Source of the DNA: an uncultured Erysipelotrichaceae bacterium
Lineage (GTDB): Bacteria; Bacillota_I; Bacilli_A; RFN20; CAG-826
DNA: 58,738 bases
Reading direction: 5' to 3'
Assembly (NCBI GenBank): GCA_902773005.1
Contig: CACYCS010000046.1
Span: 1 to 58,738, forward strand
Positions 1 through 8,770 of the stretch are shown here, piece by piece. Numbering within the stretch: position 1 is the stretch's first letter; each line of letters opens with the position of its first letter. The translations under genes and the position numbers were made by a program. The notes under the pieces are model-generated. The model worked only from the letters and a program-made list of their open reading frames with translations. It was not told the DNA's origin and ran no database searches.

Positions 1-2001
1 GGCCTTGTCGTCGGAGGTGTCCGCTTCCGCGGTCGCGCCGAGGAAGTAATTGGTTCCGCTCTTCTTAACAACGTAGGCTTCGAATTCGTATTCGTCTTCC
101 GTGGTTTTGCCAGATTCGAGCGCCTTGCCAGCGGTAATGACTTCAGCGAAGGTCGCCGAAATCACTTGGGATTCCTGAGGGGCAGGAATCTCTCCCCATT
201 CAAGCACTTTGCCGTTAACGAGCTCAGGAGTATGGGATTCATCGTGGGATTCATCGGCACTCTTGTAATAGTTCTGGAGGTTGCCGCCAACGGTGAGCTG
301 CGCGCCAACAACGATCTTATCCTTGTCGGCCTCGGGGACGTTGAGCTTGTAGACGGTGAGCACTTCCGTGGCCTCAGCGGTCGCGCCGAGGGTGATGCTA
401 GCGGTGCCATTGGACCAAGCATAGGTGACGGCGATGATGTAGCCGGACACTTTGTAAAGCTCGGTAGAGGTCGCACCATTACCGAGGGCTAAAGCCGCTG
501 CGATCGCACCAGCGACGGTGACTTCGGTGTAGTTCACAACCCAAGGTTCGCCGGCTTCGACGACGGTGATGGTAAGAGTGGCATCGCCAGCGTCTTCGAC
601 CTGGGTGTTGTAGTTCTTGATCTTGGTCTTGACGGTGACCTTGGCACCCTTGAGGAGTTTGGCCTGGTTCGCTTCGGAGGCCTTGTAGATCTCGAAGAGG
701 GCCTTGTCGTCGGAAGTGTCCGCATCGGCGGTCGCGGCAAGGAAGTAGTTGGTGCCGGAATTCTTTACGACATAAGCGTCGAAGACGTAGTAGTCGTAGC
801 TGGACTCGCCGGAAGCGAGGGCCTTACCTGCAGTGATGACTTCGGCGAAGGTCGCGTTGATTTCGATTGGATCGGCCGGGGCTTCGCCTTCGGTCACTTT
901 GGTGACGGTCGCGAGGGAGATCTGCGGGCCGCTATACCAGTTGAGGATACCATTGACTTCGAGGATATCGCCAGCGCTGATCTTGTCGCCAAGGGTCGCA
1001 ACGCCAGCCGCGTCATAGCTCACGCCCCAAGACGCCATCATCTCTTGGCCGGCATAGCGGTCTTCGATGCGGAGGGTAAGCTTCTTGGTGCCGTCTTTGC
1101 CATCGGCGAGGACGGTGCCCTGAACGTAGTAATAGCCTGAGGAGGAGCTATGGCCAAGGGAGATTTCCTTGACGTAGAGGTTGGTCGCGGAGAAGATGCG
1201 GCCACCGACGGCTTTCGCGTCGGCGATGTTGGTGTCGGCGCCGAGAACGACGTTCACGGGATCGACGACGCCATTAGCGCCATCAAGGATGACGACGCCA
1301 CCTTCGGCGTTCGGCTTAATTTCATAGAGGCCGTTGTAAACGCTGATGACGCCAGCGACTTCAACATAATCGCCGACTTTGACGCCCCAATCAGCAGAGG
1401 TATAGACCTCGGTGCCAGCTTCGCCATCCTGCATGAAGAAGGACTTGCCATACATCGCGGTGATCTTGCCGCGAGAGGTGACGGCATCGCCGTCCTTCAT
1501 ATCCCAGATCGCGGAGAGTTTGACGATCGCGAGGGCGCCAACCCTGACGTTGAGCGAATGGGTGGCATAGGCGGTTCCGCCAAATTTGACGGTGACGGTG
1601 ACCGCATTGAGGAAGCGATGGTCTTCCGCATCGGGAGTGACGACGAGCTTACCGCCCTCAATCTTGAGGTAATCCTTTGCTTCGTCGGAAATCGCGTATT
1701 CGATGACGAACTTAACGCCGTCGACGGTGGTCTCGAGATAGATTGTCTGATCGTTAGTGATTCCAGCGGCCCAGTCTTCATAGGTCGCGGAGATCTGCTG
1801 ATAGGCGCGCTCGGCAAGGGCGGCGTAATCGACAGCCGGGGTCGAAGGCTCAACGGAGGGGTCTTCGCTAACAGGGGTAACGCTCCCCGGTACAGAGGGC
1901 TCGACGCTCGCGGGGGTGGAACTCGCGTTATTATTGCCACCGCAGGAGGCGAGGCCCATCAAAAGGGCAGCGGACAAAGTGAGTAGGTTCAGTTTTTTCA
2001 T
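1..2001 (-). CDS. Secreted lipoprotein with tandem OB-fold-like repeats (3' end beyond window)
   Basis: The reading frame is open from the ATG at 2001 to the window edge (667 codons), so the C-terminus is missing. It starts with a lipoprotein signal (MKKLNLLTLSAALLMGLASC then GGNNN) and a Ser/Pro/Thr-rich linker, so it is probably anchored outside the membrane. A short all-beta segment follows, then successive domains of about 110 residues with a GKITAMYGKSFFMQDG or AYVVKNSGTNYFLAAT pattern, which resembles the OB-fold units of YhcR-type nucleases. The AYVV unit recurs 233 codons later, near the left edge, with strong nucleotide similarity. The nearest AAGGAG lies about 15 nt from the ATG, farther than usual. 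It is the last visible gene of the unit holding two solute-binding proteins and a nuclease. A role in binding nucleic acid or glycan is inference. Confidence 0.75.
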   Translation of the reverse strand, partial: MKKLNLLTLSAALLMGLASCGGNNNASSTPASVEPSVPGSVTPVSEDPSVEPSTPAVDYAALAERAYQQISATYEDWAAGITNDQTIYLETTVDGVKFVIEYAISDEAKDYLKIEGGKLVVTPDAEDHRFLNAVTVTVKFGGTAYATHSLNVRVGALAIVKLSAIWDMKDGDAVTSRGKITAMYGKSFFMQDGEAGTEVYTSADWGVKVGDYVEVAGVISVYNGLYEIKPNAEGGVVILDGANGVVDPVNVVLGADTNIADAKAVGGRIFSATNLYVKEISLGHSSSSGYYYVQGTVLADGKDGTKKLTLRIEDRYAGQEMMASWGVSYDAAGVATLGDKISAGDILEVNGILNWYSGPQISLATVTKVTEGEAPADPIEINATFAEVITAGKALASGESSYDYYVFDAYVVKNSGTNYFLAATADADTSDDKALFEIYKASEANQAKLLKGAKVTVKTKIKNYNTQVEDAGDATLTITVVEAGEPWVVNYTEVTVAGAIAAALALGNGATSTELYKVSGYIIAVTYAWSNGTASITLGATAEATEVLTVYKLNVPEADKDKIVVGAQLTVGGNLQNYYKSADESHDESHTPELVNGKVLEWGEIPAPQESQVISATFAEVITAGKALESGKTTEDEYEFEAYVVKKSGTNYFLGATAEADTSDDKA

Positions 2002-2074
2002 GGTGATGTGACAATGCTCCTTTCTGAAACTTAACTCTTTTTTTGATAATCAATTTAAGGATGAAGATGGGGGA

Positions 2075-3520
2075 TTAGGCCGGAACCTGTCCTCCGGTTA
2101 CGGTAATCCCCATTCTGTTGCATAGCTTGATCTGGTATCTACCGTAATATGTAACCATCGCTCCGGTGATGGAGATCGAGGTTGCACTCTTGAAGTAATC
2201 GACGCTCGTGATGCGTCCCTGGGCGTTGTCGCCACCCGGCATATCGCCAGGATAGACGGCGGTTCCGTCATCGATGCGGATGTTGATTTCCTCGCCATTC
2301 GCGTCGTGGCAATACAAGGTGAAGGCATAAGCGCTCTTCGCCGCGGTATCCTGCACCGCTTTCCCGCCTGTGCAGACGAGGTTATCGACGCTAACGATGA
2401 CGTTGACGTTCTCGGGTTTTTTGAGATCTGCGAGGTTTCCGGTGAGCGGGTCCATCTGGACGCCAGTCTCAAGGACCTCGATCTCGCCCTCTTCATGCCA
2501 AGGAGAATATTGAGCGTCGACAAGCTGAAGCGCGCCTTCATCGGTTGCGCCGCCAGTTTCTTCGCCGTCCTCGGTTCCGCCGAAGCGGGTCACGGTGCCA
2601 GTGATGTTGATGCGGTTGCCAACCTTGGTGAGCGGGTCGAGCTTGCGGTATTGGGTGAAGACGTAGATGCCATAGCGCACCCCATCGATGTCTTCATTGA
2701 GGTAGCAGGCGCCGGTGTCGGGGCCAGTCGCGACGACGGTCGCATCGAAGCAGGCTTTGGAGCCGGCCCAATCGAACTTCTCGCCCTCGGTATTGTAGCC
2801 GGTGACGATCTGCTTGAGGTCGCACTTCTTCGCCCCTTCGTAATTGAAGTCGGGGTCGGGGTCGGGTGACCAGAGTTTCAGTTTATTCTGCATCGCCTGT
2901 GTGTTGGCGCTTAGGAACGCTTGGGCAAAATCCTTGCCAGAAGCGCCTTTCTGCTTCGACCAGCCCTCTTGGACGAGGACGAGATTTACGAGGCGGAACT
3001 TATCGACGGTCGGGGCTTCTTCGTCACTCACCCAGATATAGGTAAGATAGCGTCCGCCAGTCGAATCAAGAACTGGTCCGCTTTCACCCTTTTGATCGGT
3101 TGAGTCGGTCGAGAGGATGATGGTTTTCGCGTTGGCAAGCAGTTCGCCATTGCGCTCGGAGGCGCCATGCCCCCAAGGTTCGAGCATGCCGGTGGATTCC
3201 GGGGTGTCGATGCAGTTGTAGCGCGATTTGATGAGGTTGGTCTTCGTGCCATGGACGTAGAAATGGGCGGTGTCGCCATCGATCTTGCGAACGAGGTCGA
3301 CGCGGCCATAGCCATCGGTTAGGAAGTTCTTGCTCGCATAGTCATTGTATTTCGCATCGAGGTGGGTCGAGGCGGCGTAATCAACGAGCGAGGGGGCTTC
3401 CGAAGAGACCACCTCAGGGGCACTGGAAGACGGAACTGCGCTAGAAGCGGGCGTAGTGCCGCAGGAAGCGAGGACCATCGCCATGGCGGCGAGGGTGATT
3501 AGATTGGCTTTCCTTTTCAT
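2075..3520 (-). CDS. Thermonuclease (SNase-like) lipoprotein with C-terminal OB-fold-like region
   Basis: Predicted secreted lipoprotein (lipobox LASC, Cys20) with a staphylococcal-nuclease domain at about residues 70-200. The residues that form the active site in that family are all visible: Asp in KIDGDT (Asp81, Asp83), Arg100, then IDTPES with Asp105, Thr106 and Glu108, and the second Arg in GGRYLTYIW (Arg157). Known family members cleave DNA and RNA in a calcium-dependent way. The remaining 280 residues look like two OB-fold modules (VTGTVTRFGG and ITGAMVTYYGRYQIK). The upstream gene stop overlaps an earlier ATG at 3526 as TGATG, but AGGAG is only 3 nt from that ATG and 9 nt from the one at 3520, which I prefer. 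It probably acts with the OB-fold lipoprotein directly downstream. Confidence 0.85.
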   Translation of the reverse strand: MKRKANLITLAAMAMVLASCGTTPASSAVPSSSAPEVVSSEAPSLVDYAASTHLDAKYNDYASKNFLTDGYGRVDLVRKIDGDTAHFYVHGTKTNLIKSRYNCIDTPESTGMLEPWGHGASERNGELLANAKTIILSTDSTDQKGESGPVLDSTGGRYLTYIWVSDEEAPTVDKFRLVNLVLVQEGWSKQKGASGKDFAQAFLSANTQAMQNKLKLWSPDPDPDFNYEGAKKCDLKQIVTGYNTEGEKFDWAGSKACFDATVVATGPDTGACYLNEDIDGVRYGIYVFTQYRKLDPLTKVGNRINITGTVTRFGGTEDGEETGGATDEGALQLVDAQYSPWHEEGEIEVLETGVQMDPLTGNLADLKKPENVNVIVSVDNLVCTGGKAVQDTAAKSAYAFTLYCHDANGEEINIRIDDGTAVYPGDMPGGDNAQGRITSVDYFKSATSISITGAMVTYYGRYQIKLCNRMGITVTGGQVPA

Positions 3521-3525
3521 TGACA

Positions 3526-4950
3526 TCAGCTCCTTTGCCTCACGGAATTGACGCAGGTCGACAAGGCGTCGTCAAGAGCCTTATCTATGGTCTTTTCGCC
3601 AAGAAGGACAGACGCGAGAGCAGCGCCAACTTCGTTTCTAGCAGTCGCGGAGCCGAGGAACACAGGGCTAGTGAAATAGGATTCCTGAAGTCCTTGGCAA
3701 AGGATTGCGACTTTCTTCATGAGGTCGTCGTCATCGGTCGAATCGAGGAACTTTGAATAGGCATCGCTCTCATAAGAGCTATAGCGAACGGGCTGGTAGC
3801 CAGTCGCTAGTCCATAGGAAGCGTTGTTTCCGGCTGAAGAGATGTAACGGTAGAACTCCCAAGCGACCTTTAGCTCAGCTTGGCTTGAGCGATTGTAGAA
3901 GCAGATGTCGGGTCCTTGTGAGACGAATGCAGGTTCCTCGCGGTCAACGCAAGGCAAAGACGCGACCCCGACGGTGAAGTTATCGGTATCCTGATAGGTC
4001 GTGCCACCAGTCGAGCCGATCGACATGAGGATATCGCCGGCGGTGAAGGCGCTTGAGGTATAGGTGCTATTGGCGGTTGTGCCCTTGGTTTTGAAAAGGG
4101 CATCGTCATAATAGCCTTTGAGTTCAGAGAGCATTCCCTTCACATCATCGTTATTGAAGATGAAATGGGAACGATGAGCCTCGAGGTCGTTAGTCGTGTA
4201 GTCGAAGCCATTCTGCTCGCAAAGGGTGATGAAGAGATTCTCATCGGAGTCATACCCAAGCGGATAGACCTTGTAATCGTTCGTCTTCTGATCCTTATCG
4301 GGGAAGTCGTTGCGAATCGTGCGGCAGAGTTCCCACATCTCCTGCCATGTGGTAGGAACGGAGTAGCCCATCGCGTCGAATTTATCCTTATTATAGAACA
4401 AGGCTTCGGTCGATTTGGAGAACGGGACGCAGAACTGCCCCTCGGTCTCGAATTCGTGACCTTCGTCCCAGAACGCAGGCAGGAAGTCGTCGGCGCCGAC
4501 GCGCTTATTGCCGCGCGCATCGGTCGAAGCGCCATCGGAATCTTTGAAACCTACCTCGGCATCGCTGAGGTAAGGGGTCATGTCGACTACGATGTTTCTG
4601 TCAAGGTATTCCGCGACGTTGTCGGGATAGCAGAAAGACATGGTCGGAAGACCGCCGGTGGCGGAATTCGTGAGGATCATGGACTGGAGGTCGTCGTAGC
4701 TCCCAGTGACCTGAGAGCATACGACTTCCACGTTTTCATGTTCCTTATTGAATTTGCTCGCAAGGTTATCGAGGTAGCCCGCCTTGACGTCGCCAAGCGT
4801 GTGCCAGAAGACGACGCGAACGGTATCGGAGGAAGGGGTGCTCGTTCCACTGTCAGCGGACTTAGCGGGAGTGCCCTGGCCACCGCAGGCGGTCAGAATC
4901 AAGCTGGCCACCGAAAGCGGAAGCATCATCGATTTGCGAAATTTCATCAT
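3526..4950 (-). CDS. ABC transporter extracellular solute-binding lipoprotein (family 1), paralogue A
   Basis: 474-residue sugar-type solute-binding protein: lipobox LTAC with Cys22, then GGQGTPAKS linker and a periplasmic-binding-protein fold opening with VRVVFWHTLGD. Typical family-1 features include LPTMSFCYPDNVAEYLD and a late ...DICFYNRSSQAELKVAWEFYRYISS helix. It is clearly a paralogue of the next upstream gene: both end in FTSP.F.GSATARN..........LGEKT.DKA.DDAL. Binding substrate is not deducible; family-1 members usually bind oligosaccharides. RBS AAGGAG precedes the ATG well. It is translated from the same unit as the other binding protein and the nuclease. Confidence 0.9.
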   Translation of the reverse strand: MMKFRKSMMLPLSVASLILTACGGQGTPAKSADSGTSTPSSDTVRVVFWHTLGDVKAGYLDNLASKFNKEHENVEVVCSQVTGSYDDLQSMILTNSATGGLPTMSFCYPDNVAEYLDRNIVVDMTPYLSDAEVGFKDSDGASTDARGNKRVGADDFLPAFWDEGHEFETEGQFCVPFSKSTEALFYNKDKFDAMGYSVPTTWQEMWELCRTIRNDFPDKDQKTNDYKVYPLGYDSDENLFITLCEQNGFDYTTNDLEAHRSHFIFNNDDVKGMLSELKGYYDDALFKTKGTTANSTYTSSAFTAGDILMSIGSTGGTTYQDTDNFTVGVASLPCVDREEPAFVSQGPDICFYNRSSQAELKVAWEFYRYISSAGNNASYGLATGYQPVRYSSYESDAYSKFLDSTDDDDLMKKVAILCQGLQESYFTSPVFLGSATARNEVGAALASVLLGEKTIDKALDDALSTCVNSVRQRS

Positions 4951-5004
4951 ATTAATCTCCTTCTTCCTTCAATGAGGAAATGGGGGAATCGGATCGGATT
5001 CGGA

Positions 5005-6462
5005 TTAAGCCTGGAAGATGCACTCCTGCAATGCATCGTCGAACGCTTTGTCGACGGTCTTCTCGCCGAGCATGACGGCGGGGAGGAGGTCATCCATTTG
5101 GTTACGGGCGGTCGCGGAGCCTTTGAACGCCGGGGAGGTGAAGAAGGCATCGGTGTATCCGCTGGCTTCGGAAGCAATGAAGGCGGTCGCCTGAGCGATG
5201 AGGCCGTCGGATCCTTCGGTCGCGTTCATGGTGCTAGTGTAGACGTCATCGCTATACGAGGTGACGCGAACGGGGTTATAGCCAGATTTGGTTGCCCAAT
5301 AAGCGGAGTTGGTGGTGTTGGTGATGAATTTGTAGAAGAGCCAAGCCGCGGTGGTCTGGGCTTTGGTCGCACGGTTGAAGAAGCAGATCGAAGGGCCCTG
5401 AGAAATGACTTTCTTGGCGTTGAGGTCAGCCTGCGGGACGGAGGCGACGCCGACTTCGAATTCACCGCCGGAAGGATACTGGTGGCTCGTTCCGCCGGAA
5501 GAGCCGATCGAGATCATGCAGGATTCCTTGACGAAGAGGTTGGAGGTGTAGCCGCCCGAGATGCCCTGGGTGGTGAAATAGCCTTTGTCGTATTGGGTCT
5601 TGAGCTTGCTCACAAGCGCTTTGGCTTGGGCGTTATTGAAGAGGAAGTTGGATCCGCCAGCAGCGGGTTTGGCAGTGGTATAGGGGATGCCCATCTGCTC
5701 GAAGTTCGAGATCAGCCAGTTCGCGTCGGAGTCATAGCCAACAGGGATGAATCCCTCGGCTTGCCCAAGCGCGGAGCTCTTCATGGTTCCGCAGAGTTCC
5801 CAAAGTTCGTCCCAAGTCCGAGGAACCGTCCAACCGTTGGCATCGAACTTGGTCTTGTTGTAGAACATGAGCTCGGTCGACTTAGAATACGGGAAGGAAT
5901 AGTAGCCATCCACGGAATAATCGTCTCCGGAGAGGTAGCCTTCGACAAAGTCAGAGTAATCGCCATCGCCGAGGTCATATCCCTCGGGGTTATGGCCAAA
6001 GCCGTACTTGGCATCGTTGATGTAGCTCGACATATCGAGGACAGCGCCCTTGTCGAGGTAGGTGGCGACATGGTCTTCATAGCAATAGGCCATGGTCGGG
6101 ATCGCACCGGTGGCGATGCCATTCTTGACGTTCTTCAAGACATCGTCATAGCCGCCTTGCGGAGATTCTTCAATGGTGATGTTCGGATAAATCCTGTTGA
6201 AGCGGGTGATGAAGGCCTTGAGCTCCTCCTCAAGGCCTTTGCCCATCGAATGCCAGAAGCTGATGGTGACGGGTTTGCTCGGATCGAATTCCTCATCCGC
6301 GGCTGGAGCTGATGTCTCAGCGGATTTTTCGGAGTTGGATGCTGGCGTAGAAGCCGGATTGGAGGCTGGCGTAGAAGCCGGATTGGACGCGACCGGGCCG
6401 CCGCACGCAGAAAGGGCGGTCAACGCGGATAGCGCAAAGACGAGATTGAATTTTTTCGACAT
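5005..6462 (-). CDS. ABC transporter extracellular solute-binding lipoprotein (family 1), paralogue B
   Basis: 485 residues from the ATG at 6462, chosen because TAAGGAG lies 7 nt upstream and a typical lipoprotein signal follows (MSKKFNLVFALSALTALSAC, Cys20). Upstream in-frame codons would add a non-signal-like leader. The linker has a repeated SNPASTPA unit, then a family-1 binding fold starting VTISFWHSMGKG. First gene of its unit, separated from the permease genes by a terminator and its own putative promoter and cre-like site. It likely delivers substrate to the permeases encoded upstream (6622-8767). Two binding proteins with one permease pair may widen substrate range. Confidence 0.92.
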   Translation of the reverse strand: MSKKFNLVFALSALTALSACGGPVASNPASTPASNPASTPASNSEKSAETSAPAADEEFDPSKPVTISFWHSMGKGLEEELKAFITRFNRIYPNITIEESPQGGYDDVLKNVKNGIATGAIPTMAYCYEDHVATYLDKGAVLDMSSYINDAKYGFGHNPEGYDLGDGDYSDFVEGYLSGDDYSVDGYYSFPYSKSTELMFYNKTKFDANGWTVPRTWDELWELCGTMKSSALGQAEGFIPVGYDSDANWLISNFEQMGIPYTTAKPAAGGSNFLFNNAQAKALVSKLKTQYDKGYFTTQGISGGYTSNLFVKESCMISIGSSGGTSHQYPSGGEFEVGVASVPQADLNAKKVISQGPSICFFNRATKAQTTAAWLFYKFITNTTNSAYWATKSGYNPVRVTSYSDDVYTSTMNATEGSDGLIAQATAFIASEASGYTDAFFTSPAFKGSATARNQMDDLLPAVMLGEKTVDKAFDDALQECIFQA

Positions 6463-6502
6463 AATTTGCTCCTTACTAGGTTTGCTTGTCGCTTGACGCC
6501 CC

Positions 6503-6511
6503 ATAATAACA
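6503..6511 (-). promoter_or_regulatory. Putative extended -10 promoter for the solute-binding protein unit
   Basis: On the minus strand the bases read TGTTATTAT, an extended -10 element (TGnTATAAT-like), about 40 nt before the ATG at 6462. There is no good -35 match. It lies after the terminator of the permease operon, so it would allow separate expression of the binding proteins. Confidence 0.4.
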
Positions 6512-6554
6512 CACTTGCATGCGTTAAGGAACATCAAAAAAGGAATATTTACTT

Positions 6555-6570
6555 TGTAAAAGCGCTTTCT
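6555..6570 (-). promoter_or_regulatory. cre-like operator (CcpA/LacI family)
   Basis: Minus-strand AGAAAGCGCTTTTACA is close to the Bacillota catabolite-responsive element TGAAAGCGCTTTCA, with the central AAAGCGCTTT intact. It sits about 45 bp upstream of the putative -10 of the binding-protein unit and just past the terminator of the permease unit. Carbon catabolite control by CcpA or control by a local LacI-type protein would both fit. No regulator gene of that family is in the window. Confidence 0.5.
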
Positions 6571-6579
6571 TTGGAGGAC

Positions 6580-6605
6580 AAAAAAGAGGGTTTTCGGCCC
6601 TCTTT
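6580..6605 (-). terminator. Rho-independent terminator after the permease genes
   Basis: Minus-strand hairpin with 8-bp stem AAAGAGGG/CCCTCTTT, loop CCGAAAA, followed by a T run. It lies 17 nt after the stop of the MalG-type gene and splits the transporter locus into two units. Confidence 0.85.
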
Positions 6606-6621
6606 CGAATGTTTTTTGGTA

Positions 6622-7689
6622 TTAGCCCTTGATACCTGCGCGCCCCACTCCTCGCATGATGTATTTGCGGAAGAAGATGAAGAGCAATAGCAGCGGCACG
6701 GTGACGAGGATGGTGGCAGCCATCTGGATGCCATATTCCGGGTCGCCGCTAGAATTGGTGAACGATCCACGAAGTGCGTTCGTGACCAAGCGCCAACTCT
6801 GGTTCTGGGTCGTAACGAGGTTAGGCCACACATAGGAGTTCCATGCGCCCATGAGTTTCAAGATGAAGATTGAGATCAAGGTCGGCATCGCAAGCGGGAC
6901 CATGACCCTCCATAGATACTGCCAATCGCTCTTGCCGTCGACTTTGGCGGCGAGGTAGAGCTCGTTGGGGATCTGCTTGAAGTTCTGGCGGAGCAAGTAA
7001 ATGTAGAAGACCGAGACCCAGAACGGGACGATCATCGCCGCGAAGACGGAGTCCTTATTCTGGAGCCATCCTTCCTTCAGGCCCTCGCCAAATTCGAACC
7101 ATGGCAATCGCGATACGGTGATGTAGTTTGTGATGACCATCATTTCGCCCGGGATCATCATGGTCGCGAGCAAGATCGCGAACAGGACCTCTTTTCCGAC
7201 GAAGTTGAGCCTAGCGAATGCGAAGGCCGCGAAGATTGTGGTGATCAAGGTGCCTAGCGTCGAGATGACGCCGACGATCAAAGTATTGCCGACGTAAGTG
7301 ATGAAGTCGAACGAATTGAAGACGGTGATGTAGTTCGCCCACAAGACGTTCTGCGGGAAGAAGGTCTGGTGGAGCGAGCGGATTTCGGTCGTGGATTTGA
7401 GGGAGGTGATGATCATCCAGTAGAACGGGAAGAGGACCACGATCGACATGAAGATGAGGAATGCGTAGGTGATGACGAGGAAGAGGATGCGGCCGAAGCT
7501 CTGCGCTTTGGCAAGCTGATCGGCGTTCTTGGCCCTGTCTTTGAGGACGAGTTGCATCTTGGAGGTATCGATGGCCTGATATTCGGCAGAGGCCTCACGC
7601 TCTTTCTGCTTTTCTGCTTTGCCCTTCATGCGAAAAAGCTTCTGGAAGAAATTGCGGTCATCGTATGTCTTATTCACTTGGTTTGCCAT
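6622..7689 (-). CDS. Carbohydrate ABC transporter permease, MalG type
   Basis: 355-residue inner-membrane permease with six predicted spans after a charged N-terminal tail of about 65 residues. The EAA-type coupling loop reads YLAAKVDGKSDWQYLWRVMVP, which contacts the ATPase in this family. Ends in a conserved KGIxxGRxG-like tail (YIMRGVGRAGIKG). The ATG follows the TAA of the MalF-type gene by one base (TACTAATATGG), so translation is probably coupled. Last gene of the three-gene ABC unit, followed by a strong terminator. Confidence 0.93.
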   Translation of the reverse strand: MANQVNKTYDDRNFFQKLFRMKGKAEKQKEREASAEYQAIDTSKMQLVLKDRAKNADQLAKAQSFGRILFLVITYAFLIFMSIVVLFPFYWMIITSLKSTTEIRSLHQTFFPQNVLWANYITVFNSFDFITYVGNTLIVGVISTLGTLITTIFAAFAFARLNFVGKEVLFAILLATMMIPGEMMVITNYITVSRLPWFEFGEGLKEGWLQNKDSVFAAMIVPFWVSVFYIYLLRQNFKQIPNELYLAAKVDGKSDWQYLWRVMVPLAMPTLISIFILKLMGAWNSYVWPNLVTTQNQSWRLVTNALRGSFTNSSGDPEYGIQMAATILVTVPLLLLFIFFRKYIMRGVGRAGIKG

Positions 7690-7690
7690 A

Positions 7691-8767
7691 TTAGTAATGA
7701 ACCCTCGTCTTGGACACTTTGAACTGGATCGCGGTGAAAATCATGATGACGATGAAGAGCAAGACCGCCGCAGCCGCGCCGTATTGAACGTTCGAGTTGA
7801 CCATATCGTAAATGTAATAGACAACCGTGTACATGTTGTAGCTTCCTGGGCTAGTGCCCTGACGCCCGAACAAGCCTACGACGGAAGTGTATTCCTTGAA
7901 GGAGCTGATGAACGAAGTGATCATGATGTAGAGGATCTGCGGGGAAAGCAACGGGACGGTGACGTTCATCATCGTCTTGAACTTGCCCGCGCAGTCGATC
8001 TTGGCTGCATCATAGTACTGCTTATCAATGTTCTGGAGGCCGGAGAGGAAGATGAGAATCTTGAATGGCAAGCTATGCCAAATGATGTAGACACACAAAG
8101 CGATCATGCCTCGCCAAGCCGGGGCAGCTTGGTCGATCCAGGTGAGCTCTCCTAAGCCTAGCAAGTAGTTCAAGATACCTTGATAGTCGAACAAGACGGC
8201 GAACACCATGCCGACGGCGATGGCGTTAGTGACGTAAGGGATGAAGAAGATCGTCTGGAAGAGCTTCTTGAAGGCCGGGATCGAATTGAGGCCAATCGAA
8301 ATAAGAAGCGCGATGATGATCGATAGCGGAACGGTGATGAAGGTGATGAGCAGGGTATTCGGGAAAGCGTAGCGAATGACGTTCATCGTGAAGTACGCTT
8401 TTTGCGGTATACCGTTGGCGTCCATATAAATTCCCACGACTCCGTCCGATTCAAACGAGGTGCAATTCCAACGGAAGATGCTTGCCGCGCCCTGGGCGTT
8501 CGGTCGGCCGACCAAACCCAAGACGACGCCGAAATTCTCAAGGGTGAAGCCCTCGTGGGTCTGCTTGATGTAGTCGTAATTCTTAAGGAAGGCGATGACG
8601 ATGGTGTTGATGAGGGGGTAGAACGTGAAGACCGCCATCAAAATGATGGTAGGCGCGAGGTAAAGCCAGGCCTTCCAGTTGTTGCGTTCGCCCGCATCGG
8701 CGGACACCCTCTCCTTTCTTTTGAAAAGGGGGCGCTTTTTTGTTTTTGAAGTCTGTTTGGCTTCCAT
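7691..8767 (-). CDS. Carbohydrate ABC transporter permease, MalF type
   Basis: 358-residue membrane permease. One N-terminal span (about residues 32-54) is followed by an external segment of some 70 residues containing FRWNCTSFESDG, then five spans. The EAA loop reads YYDAAKIDCAGKFKTMMNVTVP. It pairs with the MalG-type subunit to form the channel. The gene starts 3 nt after the stop of the ATPase gene. The AGGAG-type site is not obvious, so coupling to the upstream gene is likely. Confidence 0.92.
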   Translation of the reverse strand: MEAKQTSKTKKRPLFKRKERVSADAGERNNWKAWLYLAPTIILMAVFTFYPLINTIVIAFLKNYDYIKQTHEGFTLENFGVVLGLVGRPNAQGAASIFRWNCTSFESDGVVGIYMDANGIPQKAYFTMNVIRYAFPNTLLITFITVPLSIIIALLISIGLNSIPAFKKLFQTIFFIPYVTNAIAVGMVFAVLFDYQGILNYLLGLGELTWIDQAAPAWRGMIALCVYIIWHSLPFKILIFLSGLQNIDKQYYDAAKIDCAGKFKTMMNVTVPLLSPQILYIMITSFISSFKEYTSVVGLFGRQGTSPGSYNMYTVVYYIYDMVNSNVQYGAAAAVLLFIVIMIFTAIQFKVSKTRVHY

Positions 8768-8770
8768 GGC

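Noticed and set aside
4165-6312. Long plus-strand open frame (715 codons) opposite the solute-binding protein genes
   Set aside because: It is antisense to two clear lipoprotein genes, spans the gap between them, has low-complexity Val/Gly/Asp/Arg composition and no ribosome binding site. It is an artefact of G/C-biased codon ends.
6300-6400. Short direct repeats in the solute-binding protein linker
   Set aside because: They encode a low-complexity SNPASTPA lipoprotein linker; ordinary slippage, not a separate element.
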